Shown piece after piece: positions 18,305-27,071 of a stretch of DNA of 64,000 nucleotides. The notes under the pieces were generated by a model. It was not told where the DNA came from. It saw nothing but the letters and a program-made list of their open reading frames with translations, and searched no databases. The position numbers were made by a program, and so were the translations under genes. The stretch's first letter is position 1. The number at the start of each line of letters is the position of its first letter. The DNA comes from Allolucifera butyrica. Its GTDB lineage: Bacteria; Bacillota; Negativicutes; Sporomusales; UPPP01. Location of the stretch: NCBI RefSeq assembly GCF_900476375.1, contig NZ_UPPP01000094.1, forward strand, positions 180,177 through 244,176. Direction: 5' to 3'.

Positions 18305-19690
18305 ATGTCACTCATTGTGCCGGTGTCCATAACGGGCATTCTTGTGATTATAATCGTATTGTATTGGTACCGTTCCCGCAATTTGGACAAGCGGCTCCGG
18401 CGGCTAAGTACAAAATTGTCTCATATTTTACGCCGGAAAAAGAACTGTAGCAAGACCCAGACTAAAGAGTTGCTGAAGCAATTGTTTGCTTTGCTGCAAG
18501 CCTACATGGACCGGCAAAATTCTGCGGGCGCCTATAAAACTGTTGATTTGCTTAAGCTGGCCTATGGCGAGGGTCTTATGCGGGATACAGAGCTCACCCG
18601 GTTGACTGCTCTGATTTTGCAGGCTCTGGACCGGAAGCAGTTTGATATTGCCGGTATGGTTATGGATGCGTACAGTCCGCTTTTGCGGACTGTACCGCTT
18701 GATTATGTACCACAGGTAACAGGACATTTAACATTGATTGCGGCTATATCACTGAAAGAGAGGCGTAATTTCCTGGCGTCCAAGGCACTGGACCATATTT
18801 ATTTTATTTGGAGCCATGGTGAATGGTGCGAGAATGCCGGTGTTGTTCACTCCGCTTTACGGGCTTTCCGGATTATTGGCTATTTAATTTTACGGCGGCG
18901 GGATGAACCTTTTTTTCGCGATATCAGCAATCAATTTGTACAATGGAGCGGCAAAGGCTGTGCCCGCAGCATGCCGTCGGACCTGTTGCATATTTTGGTT
19001 GGCTGGATGCACCGTATCGTAAAAATAGATGATATGCGGCTATTCAATGTAATGGAAGATATGATAGCCCGATTAGTGGAACAGGGGCTGTTTGGCGAGG
19101 CGGCCATGTCTGCTTGGCTCAGGGAATGGCAAAATTTAGCGGGAGTTGCCTGTATGAATCCGGACAGTTCTATGGGAAGCCTGCTGACCACCCAGATTTT
19201 ACGGTTTGGTGCCCCGGCTGAAGCGGGGATTCCGTGGGACCTCGCTGTAAGCAACGTGGGACAGACGGCTCGCCTGGCAATATCGCTGCATGGACTTAAG
19301 GATGCTTTTCCGGTATTTTATGTCTTACTCAATCGAGGCCGGATTCTATTTACAGACCAATTAAAGTTTTCCAGTCTGGAACACATGGGCCGTTCCCGGC
19401 AAAATGATTTGTATCTTATTACCCGCGAGTGCTTAACGGTTATTGAATTTGTTTCCCGCAGCAGCATGACCAGTTCCGCCGGCGATGTAATTGTGGAACT
19501 TTTTCATTATTGGCTGGCCTATCCACCGGCCGCCAGTCATGCCAAATCCATTAAAAAGTTTTGCCGGTTTTTGCTGGTGTATTGGTCGAAAGTTCGTCCG
19601 CGCCAGGCTAAAAAAGGAATGCCGGTCTATGACGAATTGTGCCGGCCGTCATTATTGTCCGAACAGGAACAGGAAAAACTGGGGATTTAA
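18305..19690 (+). CDS. Membrane-anchored helical protein of unknown function, downstream of pyk
   Basis: 461 aa. Residues 3-22 form one transmembrane helix, followed by a strongly basic stretch (YRSRNLDKRLRRL, then LRRKK). The rest looks all-helical and soluble, resembling an alpha-solenoid, with no catalytic motif that I recognise. Positive residues after the helix predict a cytoplasmic body. ATG 18305 follows CCGGGAGGCGCTT, 29 bp after pyk, so it is probably in the same transcript. Confidence 0.7.
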   Translation: MSLIVPVSITGILVIIIVLYWYRSRNLDKRLRRLSTKLSHILRRKKNCSKTQTKELLKQLFALLQAYMDRQNSAGAYKTVDLLKLAYGEGLMRDTELTRLTALILQALDRKQFDIAGMVMDAYSPLLRTVPLDYVPQVTGHLTLIAAISLKERRNFLASKALDHIYFIWSHGEWCENAGVVHSALRAFRIIGYLILRRRDEPFFRDISNQFVQWSGKGCARSMPSDLLHILVGWMHRIVKIDDMRLFNVMEDMIARLVEQGLFGEAAMSAWLREWQNLAGVACMNPDSSMGSLLTTQILRFGAPAEAGIPWDLAVSNVGQTARLAISLHGLKDAFPVFYVLLNRGRILFTDQLKFSSLEHMGRSRQNDLYLITRECLTVIEFVSRSSMTSSAGDVIVELFHYWLAYPPAASHAKSIKKFCRFLLVYWSKVRPRQAKKGMPVYDELCRPSLLSEQEQEKLGI

Positions 19691-19691
19691 G

Positions 19692-19713
19692 AAAAACCGC
19701 TGGTGCGGTTTTT
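19692..19713 (+). terminator. Short terminator after the pyk operon
   Basis: AAAAACCGC, TGGT loop, GCGGTTTTT. The same hairpin type ends repeat family 2. Confidence 0.75.
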
Positions 19714-19747
19714 GGGAAATCGGCAATTGGAAAAAGATGGGGCACAG

Positions 19748-19777
19748 AAAAATCCGGGACTTATGTCTCGGATTTTA
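19748..19777 (-). terminator. Hairpin overlapping the 3' end of the acyltransferase gene
   Basis: AAAATCCGGGA / TCTCGGATTTT with a 6-nt loop. The acyltransferase stop codon (19761-19763) lies in the loop, so coding and terminator sequence are shared. Probably bidirectional. Confidence 0.65.
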
Positions 19778-20900
19778 ATTTTACCGGCTGGCGCCGGCCT
19801 ATAAGCAGCAAGCTGAGCCATGGCAGATAGTTGCCGGCTTTTTTCAGCCAGATGCCGAAAGCCAGGCTGAAAACGACTGCAGTAAGATAGAAGATCATGG
19901 TGACTGTGTTGGTCATGATAAAGCCGTTATGGGTGAGAAAGGCGGACAGGTAATACATAACGAGCGGGTGTACCAGGTAAATAGGATAAGAGTATTCGCC
20001 GAGACTGTGCAGAACAGCGGTACAGACCGCCGGAAGAGGGGAGAGACTGAACAGCATATACCAGAACAGGGCGGCAGCCAGCGTATAAAGGACGCCGATG
20101 GGACTGAGCTGATGAGCGATGTTCACCGCCTCTTCCAGACTATAGTGATCAATGAACAACAAATAATAATAATGGGCCAGCATACCACAAAGGGCTATGA
20201 GAAAAAAGGCGAGGATCGGACGCTTGTACCGTATTACCAATATTTGAAAGCGATTGTATTCAAGAGCGCATACACCGCCGAAAAGAAAGATGAAAAGATA
20301 ATGCAGGAATAAGTAACTTAAACGGTATTGAATCGCCAGATTGAGATAATAGTTGGTAAAGTTTGCTTCCAACCGATAACTGGAATAATAATTAAAGGCA
20401 ACTTGACAGAAGAAAATAATACTTAGATAGCGTACCGGGTGGTTTAAAATGATTCGTATCATTTGACGCCAAAGCGGCATTAGTAAATAGAACCAAAGCA
20501 GGATAACCAAAAAGTACAATTGGTACGAAGCTAAGCCGAATAACAGATATTCACCGGTCGCGGCAAGGGACCAGACTGTGGGATCTCCACTTACCCAGGC
20601 GGCATGGAGCATATATATATAAGACCAGACAACGTAAGGAATGAGGACTGTTTTAAACCGGCGCCGTAGAAAATCGGCATAATTGAAACCGGAATATAGG
20701 TTTTGCTTAAAAAATAGACCAAAGGCCGACACAAAGAAAAAAACAGGAACACTAAAACGGCTGGCAATCTCCAGCAGCGCAAATAAATGAATATTGATTG
20801 CCGGATTGCTTAAAGAATAGGCGCCGGTATGGATGCCGATTACCCCGAGCATGGCAATACCCCGGATATATTCGATTGCTGTAATACGTTGCTTGGCCAT
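19761..20900 (-). CDS. Acyltransferase 3 family membrane protein
   Basis: A 379-aa polytopic protein with about 10 membrane segments. It opens with the family signature EYIRGIAMLGVIGIH, containing the conserved R and H, then RFSVPVFFFVSAFGL. These enzymes O-acylate cell-surface glycans or lipids. The frame is open for 71 more codons upstream, but ATG 20900 has GGAG 6 bp before it and the family normally starts here. It faces away from dat. The target glycan is unknown. Confidence 0.82.
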   Translation of the reverse strand: MAKQRITAIEYIRGIAMLGVIGIHTGAYSLSNPAINIHLFALLEIASRFSVPVFFFVSAFGLFFKQNLYSGFNYADFLRRRFKTVLIPYVVWSYIYMLHAAWVSGDPTVWSLAATGEYLLFGLASYQLYFLVILLWFYLLMPLWRQMIRIILNHPVRYLSIIFFCQVAFNYYSSYRLEANFTNYYLNLAIQYRLSYLFLHYLFIFLFGGVCALEYNRFQILVIRYKRPILAFFLIALCGMLAHYYYLLFIDHYSLEEAVNIAHQLSPIGVLYTLAAALFWYMLFSLSPLPAVCTAVLHSLGEYSYPIYLVHPLVMYYLSAFLTHNGFIMTNTVTMIFYLTAVVFSLAFGIWLKKAGNYLPWLSLLLIGRRQPVKLKSET

Positions 20901-21146
20901 CATAGACTCCGGACGGACCATTCTTTTTTGGTGTCGCTTTGTTTGGCAAGGATGCTTTTCTGTTGCATTTTTTTTAGAGTCTCCCTTGTAATGTGGATTG
21001 GCAAAAGGGGAAAAGTTCCTGTTAGTGTAGAAAGATATATTTCTCGCTTTCCTGTTTTTTTCCTGCCCGTAATCTACCGGCAGGAATGAGAGAATCGCGG
21101 CTGGAATATACATTGAATAAATCTTTTATTATTAGGGGGTTTTTTC

Positions 21147-22001
21147 ATGCGTCCTCTTGGACTGGTGGATGGCAGACTGGTTGATTTGACTGAAAATGTT
21201 GTTCCTATGGAAGACCGGGGGCACCAATTTGGTGATGGAGTTTATGAAGTCACTAAAATATACAATGGACAATGTTTTGCATTACCCTATCACATGGAGC
21301 GTTTGTATCGTTCCTTACGGGAGCTAAAGATCCCCGTAACCTACACCTATGAGGAACTGGCCGGATTTCATGCTGTTCTGTTGCAGGAAAGCGGTATTAA
21401 AGAAGGGGCGGTGTATCTGCAAATTACCCGTGGTGTCGCGCCAAGGACCCACAGTTTTCCGGCAACGACGGTGCCCAGGCTGACCATGTCGGTGCGGCCG
21501 GCCGATACGGCGAACCGGCAGATGTGGCAGGACGGTGTCAAAGTAATCTGTCTGCCCGATGAACGTTGGCTGCGTTGTGATATTAAATCGTTGAATCTTC
21601 TTGGCAATATTTTGGGTAAACAACGGGCCAAAGAAACCAACTGTTTTGAAGGCGTTTTGGTGCGCGACGGCATGATCACCGAAGGGACAAGCAGCAATTT
21701 TTTCCTGGTAAGGGATGGTGTACTCTGGACTCATCCGGCTACCAATTTAATTCTGAAAGGAGTTACGCGAACTTTGCTATTGGAGAAGGTTGCGCCGGAT
21801 CTGGGTTTGCCGGTTATTGAAAAGCCGTTTACCGTGGAATTTGCGCAGGGGGCGGACGAAGCGTTCCTGTCCGGAACAACTACAGAGGTTATGCCGGTCG
21901 TAAAGATTGACGGCAAAGCCGTCAATGACGGTACGGTTGGACCAATTACCCGGCAGCTTCAAGCAGCGTATAAGAACTTAATTGAACGGGAATGTTTTTA
22001 A
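21147..22001 (+). CDS. dat: Class IV aminotransferase, probably D-amino-acid transaminase
   Basis: A 284-aa PLP enzyme of fold type IV, of normal length. DRGHQFGDGVYEV near the N-terminus and CDIKSLNLLGNILGKQ with the PLP lysine match D-alanine aminotransferases, as do EGTSSNFFLV and the late FLSGTTTEVMPV. The reaction supplies D-alanine and D-glutamate for peptidoglycan. Branched-chain aminotransferase is the main alternative, but the RGHQFGDGVYEV opening favours DAAT. ATG 21147 follows AGGGGG. A terminator sits directly after it. Confidence 0.85.
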   Translation: MRPLGLVDGRLVDLTENVVPMEDRGHQFGDGVYEVTKIYNGQCFALPYHMERLYRSLRELKIPVTYTYEELAGFHAVLLQESGIKEGAVYLQITRGVAPRTHSFPATTVPRLTMSVRPADTANRQMWQDGVKVICLPDERWLRCDIKSLNLLGNILGKQRAKETNCFEGVLVRDGMITEGTSSNFFLVRDGVLWTHPATNLILKGVTRTLLLEKVAPDLGLPVIEKPFTVEFAQGADEAFLSGTTTEVMPVVKIDGKAVNDGTVGPITRQLQAAYKNLIERECF

Positions 22002-22024
22002 AGAAAGTACTATATTGGAACTAA

Positions 22025-22056
22025 AGATGGGCAATTCAAACTGCCCATCTTTTCTT
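22025..22056 (+). terminator. Terminator after dat
   Basis: AGATGGGCA / TGCCCATCT hairpin followed by TTTTC. Confidence 0.85.
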
Positions 22057-22105
22057 ACATCAGACAGGAGATTTTCCTTTGCTGTCGTATTTAGGAGGAA
22101 GAAAA

Positions 22106-23515
22106 GTGGAACAAGCACAGCAGCTACCGCATCACCGCTGGCTAATTTTCGGCGTAACCGCTACCGGAACCTTCATGGCCACATTGGATGCCAGTATCGT
22201 AAATGTGACTTTGCCGATTATTTCCGGGAGTCTTAAAGCCAATCTACCCTTGGTTCAATGGGTTGTATCGGCCTATTTACTCACGATTTCCAGTTTGTTG
22301 CCGCTATTTGGCCGGGCTGGCGATATGTTTGGCCGGAAAAAGATATATACATTGGGGTTTCTCATTTTTACAGGCAGTTCAGCCTTCTGCGGCACGTCCT
22401 CCACAATCTGGATGTTGATTGGTTCCCGGGTAATTCAGGCAATTGGAGCTTCCATGCTTATGGCCAATGCACCGGCCATTGTCAGTACGACCTTTCCCGG
22501 CAAGGAAAGGGGCCGCGCTTTGGGAATGATCGGGACAGTAGTAGCCTTGGGCAGTATGGTTGGCCCCGGTTTGGGCGGACTTATGGTAGGGGCCTGGGGC
22601 TGGCAATCCATTTTTTATTTGAATCTGCCCATCGGTCTTTTGGGTTATACATTGGGGCAGATTTTTTTGCCTGTTGAAGGAACGCGTCAGGGAGAAACCT
22701 TTGATTTTACCGGTGCCGCTTTGTTTGCTACCGGTATGGTGAGTCTGTTGTTCCTATTGAGCCATGGGCAGGAATGGGGGTGGCAGTCCCCTTTAATTGG
22801 TATTGGCAGTGTTTTGACTGTCATCATGCTAACGTTGTTTATTTACCATGAAAGAAGAACGGCACACCCAATGATTGATTTGTCACTATTCGGTTATTGG
22901 CCCTTTTTGGCCGGTAATTTGTCAGGACTCTTGTCTTTTATGGCAATGTTTTCGAATGCGATGCTGTTGCCGTTTTATTTACACACAATTTTGGCATTAA
23001 ATCCCAGCCGAATTGGATTACTAATGACCATGTTTCCGATTGTAATGGCAGTGGTTGCTCCATTAAGCGGCTATGCATCTGAAAAAATAAATCCGATGCT
23101 TTTGACAACTGCAGGGATGGGGGTTATGGCCATAGGATTAGTCTATCTGGCCAATTTAGGTTCTTTCGCCGCCATGTGGCAGGTTGCACTGGGCCAGGCC
23201 ATCCTGGGAGCGGGTAATGGGCTCTTTCAATCGCCCAATAATAACAGTGTATTAAGTTCCGTTCATCCGGCGAAACTGGGACTGGCCAGCGGTATTAGCG
23301 CATTGGTGCGAAATGTAGGAATGGTAAGCGGTATTGCTGTAGCCATCTCTGTTTTTGAATTTCGCCGCCATGCCGTTTTACAGGGAGGCATTGGGTCTGA
23401 AGCCAGTGCCTTTTTAGCGGCTTATCAGGCAGCACTCTTGGTTGGTGCAGGTTTTGCCGCCATTGCCGCCTTGATTTCCCTGAACCGGAAAGGCTATATG
23501 AGTCATCGCCCCTGA
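22106..23515 (+). CDS. MFS drug-type exporter (DHA2, EmrB/QacA-like, 14 segments)
   Basis: 469 aa with about 14 hydrophobic segments. It carries the DHA2 markers ATLDASIVNVTLP in the first helix (motif D1), GRAGDMFGRKK (motif A) and GSMVGPGLGGLMVG (motif C of antiporters). It probably exports drugs or metabolites against protons. GTG 22106 has GGAGG 7 bp upstream; a TTG at 22079 with its own AGGAG is a second possible start, adding nine residues. No regulator gene is adjacent. Confidence 0.85.
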   Translation: MEQAQQLPHHRWLIFGVTATGTFMATLDASIVNVTLPIISGSLKANLPLVQWVVSAYLLTISSLLPLFGRAGDMFGRKKIYTLGFLIFTGSSAFCGTSSTIWMLIGSRVIQAIGASMLMANAPAIVSTTFPGKERGRALGMIGTVVALGSMVGPGLGGLMVGAWGWQSIFYLNLPIGLLGYTLGQIFLPVEGTRQGETFDFTGAALFATGMVSLLFLLSHGQEWGWQSPLIGIGSVLTVIMLTLFIYHERRTAHPMIDLSLFGYWPFLAGNLSGLLSFMAMFSNAMLLPFYLHTILALNPSRIGLLMTMFPIVMAVVAPLSGYASEKINPMLLTTAGMGVMAIGLVYLANLGSFAAMWQVALGQAILGAGNGLFQSPNNNSVLSSVHPAKLGLASGISALVRNVGMVSGIAVAISVFEFRRHAVLQGGIGSEASAFLAAYQAALLVGAGFAAIAALISLNRKGYMSHRP

Positions 23516-23543
23516 TTTATTGAAATCATAGCTAAAAAAATGA

Positions 23544-23576
23544 ATACCCCGCTATTAAAATAATATGCGGGGTAAT
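23544..23576. terminator. Hairpin between convergent genes
   Basis: TACCCCGC / GCGGGGTA with a 14-nt A/T loop between the MFS gene and the opposite-strand gene. The T tract is poor. Confidence 0.4.
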
Positions 23577-23589
23577 TTGGCAGAGATAT

Positions 23590-23934
23590 TTATAATTGGA
23601 TGCCAATAAAGCCGTTTGACTGAAATGGCGTATTTGCCGTTAATTGAGGCGGTAAAATATCAAAGTGCTTGAAAAATTTCTTGGCGCCAATATAAGCTCC
23701 TTTCGCCGCATAACGAACGGGAAATGAATTGAGTTGGCGTTCGTTAACCGGAAGTACTCCCAGAGCCTTTTGTTCACTGTCGTAGCCCAACATGCAAAAG
23801 GTATGATTGGCCAATAGTTCGCTTGCTTTTTTGTTGAAAACAATACGGCCATTGGGAGTGATTTCAACTGTTGGGGCGCCTGATTTTAGCGTCCGGGCTT
23901 TTTTGGGTTCAAACAAAGCAAAGGAAAAATCCAT
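23590..23934 (-). CDS. Conserved-looking hypothetical protein, 114 aa
   Basis: Begins MDFSFALFEPKKARTL. No membrane segment or catalytic motif is recognised. The segment VEITPNGRIVFNKKASELL suggests a small beta-rich domain that binds something through basic residues, but this is only an impression. ATG 23934 follows AAGGAGTGTTACTT; six in-frame codons upstream lack such a site. Flanked by an opposite-strand exporter and a divergent ECF-like gene. Confidence 0.6.
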   Translation of the reverse strand: MDFSFALFEPKKARTLKSGAPTVEITPNGRIVFNKKASELLANHTFCMLGYDSEQKALGVLPVNERQLNSFPVRYAAKGAYIGAKKFFKHFDILPPQLTANTPFQSNGFIGIQL

Positions 23935-24105
23935 AAGTAACACTCCTTGCAAATTTATTTTACTAAAAGTATGCTCAAAATGGAAAAACTATAAACATGA
24001 TTTTTCCAATAAATCATTTATTTATAGAAAAAAATTAATTTTTGTATTGTTCCTATTCAATTGATTTTTTAAACCTTAACAAAGCTATGAAGAGGAGGAA
24101 CTCTA

Positions 24106-24615
24106 ATGCAAGGGATTGATAGCCAAAAGTTGACTAGATTATCTCTACTGGCGGCACTGGCTTTATTGTTTCAATCATTGCGTTTTATATTGCCGATTCC
24201 CGTGTTTTTCTCCACATTTTTAATCGGCAGCCTGGTAAACGCGGTGCTTTTAGTTAGTGTGTATTTTCTGGGGATATGGGAAACGGTGCTGATTGCGTGC
24301 ATAACGCCGCTAGTGGCTTATTTTCAGCAGCTTTTGCCGTTGCCGGTATTTATCATTCCCATAGCAATCGGAAATACACTATATGCGGGAATGTTTCATT
24401 TACTAAAGCGGCAGTGGCTTGGTACCGGAATTGCTGCTATAGTTAAAACTCTGTTCCTATGGGAAAGTTTCCGGTGGCTTATGTCGTTGGTTGCTATTCC
24501 ACCAAAAATGGCAGCGGGAATTCTGTTTATCATGAGCTGGCCGCAGCTTGTAACAGGGATTCTGGGCGGGATGCTGGCAATTTTGTTGATTCAGCGGTTA
24601 AAATTGAGCCTGTAA
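24106..24615 (+). CDS. ECF transporter S component-like membrane protein
   Basis: 169 aa with five or six hydrophobic segments (e.g. LSLLAALALLFQSLRFILP, LIGSLVNAVLLVSVYFLGIW). Size and arrangement resemble substrate-binding S subunits of energy-coupling-factor vitamin transporters, which pair with shared EcfT/A modules encoded elsewhere. No riboswitch is recognised upstream, so the vitamin cannot be inferred. ATG 24106 follows GAAGAGGAGGAACTCTA. Confidence 0.65.
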   Translation: MQGIDSQKLTRLSLLAALALLFQSLRFILPIPVFFSTFLIGSLVNAVLLVSVYFLGIWETVLIACITPLVAYFQQLLPLPVFIIPIAIGNTLYAGMFHLLKRQWLGTGIAAIVKTLFLWESFRWLMSLVAIPPKMAAGILFIMSWPQLVTGILGGMLAILLIQRLKLSL

Positions 24616-24619
24616 ATAA

Positions 24620-24695
24620 GAAAGACCCGCTGCGCGTTCTTTCGGCTCAGGGCGCAGAGGCGCAAAGCGCGGAAAAACCGTCTAAAATTATTTGT
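24620..24695 (-). repeat. Intergenic repeat family 2, copy e (inverted)
   Basis: Read on the minus strand it gives ATTTTAGACGGTTTTTCCGC, then GCGCCCTGAGCCGAAAGA and a GC hairpin ending GGGTCTTTC, aligning with copies a and b. Confidence 0.65.
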
Positions 24696-24724
24696 TTTTA
24701 AAACTTAAACTTTCAATAGTTTAA

Positions 24725-24774
24725 AAAGAAAGACTTCAGAAAAATAGTTGTGTTTTTCTGAAGTCTTTCTTTTT
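24725..24774. terminator. Bidirectional terminator between convergent genes
   Basis: AAAGAAAGACTTCAGAAAAA pairs with TTTTTCTGAAGTCTTTCTTT. Serves the ECF-like gene (+) and the SIMPL gene (-). Confidence 0.9.
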
Positions 24775-24810
24775 ATTTAAGAGGCTACAAATTCTTCAAA
24801 TTAAGCATTG

Positions 24811-24846
24811 GGGGTTCCGCGCCCTGAGCCCTGCGCCATGAGCCGA
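24811..24846 (+). repeat. Intergenic repeat family 2, copy d (short)
   Basis: Carries only the core TTCCGCGCCCTGAGCCCTGC and GAGCCGAA of the family. It abuts the 3' end of the SIMPL gene. Confidence 0.6.
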
Positions 24847-24855
24847 ATTTGCTTA

Positions 24856-25584
24856 CTATTCGATTTCATAAACGACCGTGACAGAAGCGTTGATTTGTAA
24901 TTCTCCCGGCATGACCGGCGTTGCCGGAGCAGCCGCCAGTGATTTAAACATCAAGGAATCACCGGGATTTTGCAGCGAGATATTGTCTTCTGTTACCGCT
25001 ATCGGTTTGCCTAAATGAGTACCAAGGGCGGAGGAAATGGCGCTTGCTTTTTGACTGGCATCACGAATTGCGGCTTTAAGAGCTTGCTGCTTCAAATCCG
25101 CTTCTTCTTTTTTGCTGAACCGGATATTGGTAACTTGGTTGGCACCGGCCGATAAAGCGCTGTCGATTAATTTGCCAATAGAGGTCATATCATCCACTTT
25201 GACCTGAATCGCATTGGTTGCTTTATAGCCGATAATGGCGGGAGCGCCGTCAGTTTTACCGGCATCGTTGTTATAAACCGGCGATACCATATACTGAGTG
25301 GTACGAATATTATTTTTATCAATATTCAGGAACATAACTTTGTCCTGGACAGCGGCAGTGATCCGGGCGTTTTCCGCCGCGGCGGCATTGGCTGAACTAC
25401 CATTGGTAATGACGGCAATGGTAATAAAAGCCTCGTCCGGGACGGTTTCCAGATGGCTGCTGCCTTGGACGGTAAGGGTTCTTACGGGGGAGGTGTTATT
25501 TATTGCCGCGCTTTGCGCGTGAACCAGAGCGGAGGCAGACAGTAACAGGATCAGAATGAGAATCAATACGCTAAGACGTTTCAT
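24856..25584 (-). CDS. SIMPL domain (DUF541) exported protein
   Basis: 242 aa. The first 24 residues are a clear signal peptide (KRLSVLILILILLLSASA, then VHAQ). The mature part begins RTLTVQGSSHLETVPDEA, the typical opening of SIMPL/DUF541 proteins. It contains IGYKATNAIQVKV and a helix KEEADLKQQALKAAIRDA, which also fit. The family is periplasmic or secreted and often stress-linked, with no settled biochemical role. ATG 25584 follows AAAGGAAG. The metallopeptidase gene ends 29 bp upstream, so the pair is likely an operon. Confidence 0.85.
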   Translation of the reverse strand: MKRLSVLILILILLLSASALVHAQSAAINNTSPVRTLTVQGSSHLETVPDEAFITIAVITNGSSANAAAAENARITAAVQDKVMFLNIDKNNIRTTQYMVSPVYNNDAGKTDGAPAIIGYKATNAIQVKVDDMTSIGKLIDSALSAGANQVTNIRFSKKEEADLKQQALKAAIRDASQKASAISSALGTHLGKPIAVTEDNISLQNPGDSLMFKSLAAAPATPVMPGELQINASVTVVYEIE

Positions 25585-25613
25585 AAGGGATGTTCTTCCT
25601 TTCCGTAGTAAAT

Positions 25614-26336
25614 TTAGAGTATCCGGGTCAACAAAGTTCCATTGTGGCGCAGCCATTCACGGCATCGCTTAAAATTCGGAGCAAAGTGATACACTAGCTG
25701 CCAAAATTGCCGGGAATGATTGGGCACTTGTAAATGGCATAATTCATGGATGACTAAATAGTCGATTACTTCCATGGGGGCCATGATAATACGCCAGTTA
25801 TAATTGATTGTCCCCAGGGACGAACAACTGCCCCAACGGGTTTTCTGGTCTTTGAGACAAATCGATTTTGGCGATACGCCAAGTTTTTGAGACCAGTAAC
25901 CGGTTTTTTCCTGCAGTAATGCGGCTGAGGATTGAAGATACCACTTTTTTAGTACTTTTTCCAGCCTAACTGTTTCATACTCTTGATTTGAAAGGGTAAC
26001 GACCAGGTTGTTTCCGGTGAGATTGACACTGCTTTTGCCGGTAATGTGCGGAGAAACTGTCAGGATACGCGGTATTCCCAGATAAAGAAGCGCAGAACCG
26101 GGAGTCAGTGACTGGTTAACCGGATTGGCAGTCAGTTTTTCCATATAGGTAATTTGTTTATAAATCCATTGAGACTTCGTTTGCAGTATTTGCTTGACAT
26201 AAAGATCGGATATTTTGCCCGGTGCGGTAATAGACAGTTGATTGGGCGAGATTACTTTGATTTGAATCGTTTTTCGCTTGCGGTTATAAATCAGGGAATA
26301 TGTTATTTCCCGGTTAGCAATACATATTTTTGGCAT
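25614..26336 (-). CDS. YgjP-like (DUF45, M48 family) zinc metallopeptidase
   Basis: 240 aa. The zinc motif reads VIHELCHLQVPNHSRQFW, i.e. HExxH followed by a third histidine and the downstream FW that marks YgjP/WLM-type enzymes. The QKTRWGSCSS block before it is also characteristic. The protein lacks a signal and is presumably cytoplasmic. ATG 26336 has AAAAGGA 7 bp before it; an ATG six codons upstream has none. Substrate unknown. Confidence 0.85.
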   Translation of the reverse strand: MPKICIANREITYSLIYNRKRKTIQIKVISPNQLSITAPGKISDLYVKQILQTKSQWIYKQITYMEKLTANPVNQSLTPGSALLYLGIPRILTVSPHITGKSSVNLTGNNLVVTLSNQEYETVRLEKVLKKWYLQSSAALLQEKTGYWSQKLGVSPKSICLKDQKTRWGSCSSLGTINYNWRIIMAPMEVIDYLVIHELCHLQVPNHSRQFWQLVYHFAPNFKRCREWLRHNGTLLTRIL

Positions 26337-26446
26337 AGAGCAATCCTTTTCCATTGGTGTATTATAAATAAATTGGCCTTAATCACCCTAAATTCCTGCC
26401 TGGTAAAAAAGACAAAAATATTATTTTACTTAGTTGATTTTGAGGC

Positions 26447-26475
26447 TTGACAATGTTTTATGTTAATGGTAAGAT
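26447..26475 (+). promoter_or_regulatory. Promoter of tRNA-Leu(CAA)
   Basis: TTGACA (26447-26452), 17-bp spacer, TAAGAT (26470-26475) in the context GGTAAGATA, about 36 bp before the tRNA. Confidence 0.8.
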
Positions 26476-26510
26476 ACTTATTGTCCGGTACGGACGAAAA
26501 CCTAATATGT

Positions 26511-26597
26511 GCCGAAGTGGCGGAATTGGCAGACGCACCTGACTCAAAATCAGACGGTCGCAAGGCCGTGCCGGTTCGAGTCCGGCCTTCGGCACCA
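26511..26597 (+). tRNA. tRNA-Leu (anticodon CAA)
   Basis: 87 nt including encoded CCA. Acceptor arms GCCGAAG / CTTCGGC; anticodon loop CTCAAAA gives CAA, reading UUG; long variable arm typical of class II tRNA-Leu; T loop GGTTCGAGTCC. Confidence 0.96.
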
Positions 26598-26605
26598 AGA
26601 GAGTA

Positions 26606-26642
26606 AAGAGACTTGTAAATAGCGCAAGTCTCTGTTTTTTTT
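26606..26642 (+). terminator. Terminator after tRNA-Leu(CAA)
   Basis: AGAGACTT / AAGTCTCT stem with an 11-nt loop, followed by a G and a T run. Confidence 0.88.
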
Positions 26643-26690
26643 GTTCTTAATAACAGGATGGCTTAATTAGGAGTTCAGGAAAATACATGA

Positions 26691-26731
26691 AAAATGACAG
26701 GGCCTAGGATGATAAAGGCCCTGTCATTTTT
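26691..26731 (-). terminator. Terminator of the DUF1540 gene
   Basis: AAAATGACAGGGCC / GGCCCTGTCATTTT, a 14-bp perfect stem with T runs on both strands. Confidence 0.88.
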
Positions 26732-26777
26732 ATTAAGATTTCCGGCTATAGTTCCGAAGAGGCATTCGCAAATTTTC

Positions 26778-26930
26778 TTACGATTTTGCTTTGAAAGTAT
26801 GGCAACTTGTGCCATCAGACGTTTTTACTTGCAGATCGCCGCTGGAACGGACTTCGATACCGTCCGCATGGCACTCGTGGTTATTATTATAGTGACATTC
26901 TTCACACAGACATTTTACTACTTTTGACAT
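26778..26930 (-). CDS. DUF1540 domain small Cys-rich protein (50 aa)
   Basis: Starts MSKVVKCLCEECHYNN and ends SCHTFKAKS. Four cysteines arranged C-x-C-x2-C and later single cysteines with histidines match the short DUF1540 motif found in many clostridia and Negativicutes. It may bind a metal; no function is established. GGGAGGTGATCTA directly before ATG 26930 is a near-perfect ribosome site, and its own terminator follows. Confidence 0.85.
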   Translation of the reverse strand: MSKVVKCLCEECHYNNNHECHADGIEVRSSGDLQVKTSDGTSCHTFKAKS

Positions 26931-27071
26931 TAGATCACCTCCCAGACTTATTTTGCCGCAAAGAAGGAAGAACTATAACCAGATAAAAAATGAAATTGAG
27001 ACACCGGACTGTTATTGGTAAAGGAAAAACAGCAATAATATAGAAATGCTTGATAGGGAGGGATGCCGGCA

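Noticed and set aside
20829..21089. 86-codon plus-strand ORF upstream of dat
   Set aside because: Antisense to the acyltransferase start and promoter region; no support.
26694..26927. 77-codon plus-strand ORF opposite DUF1540
   Set aside because: It starts in a terminator and is antisense to the better supported DUF1540 gene.
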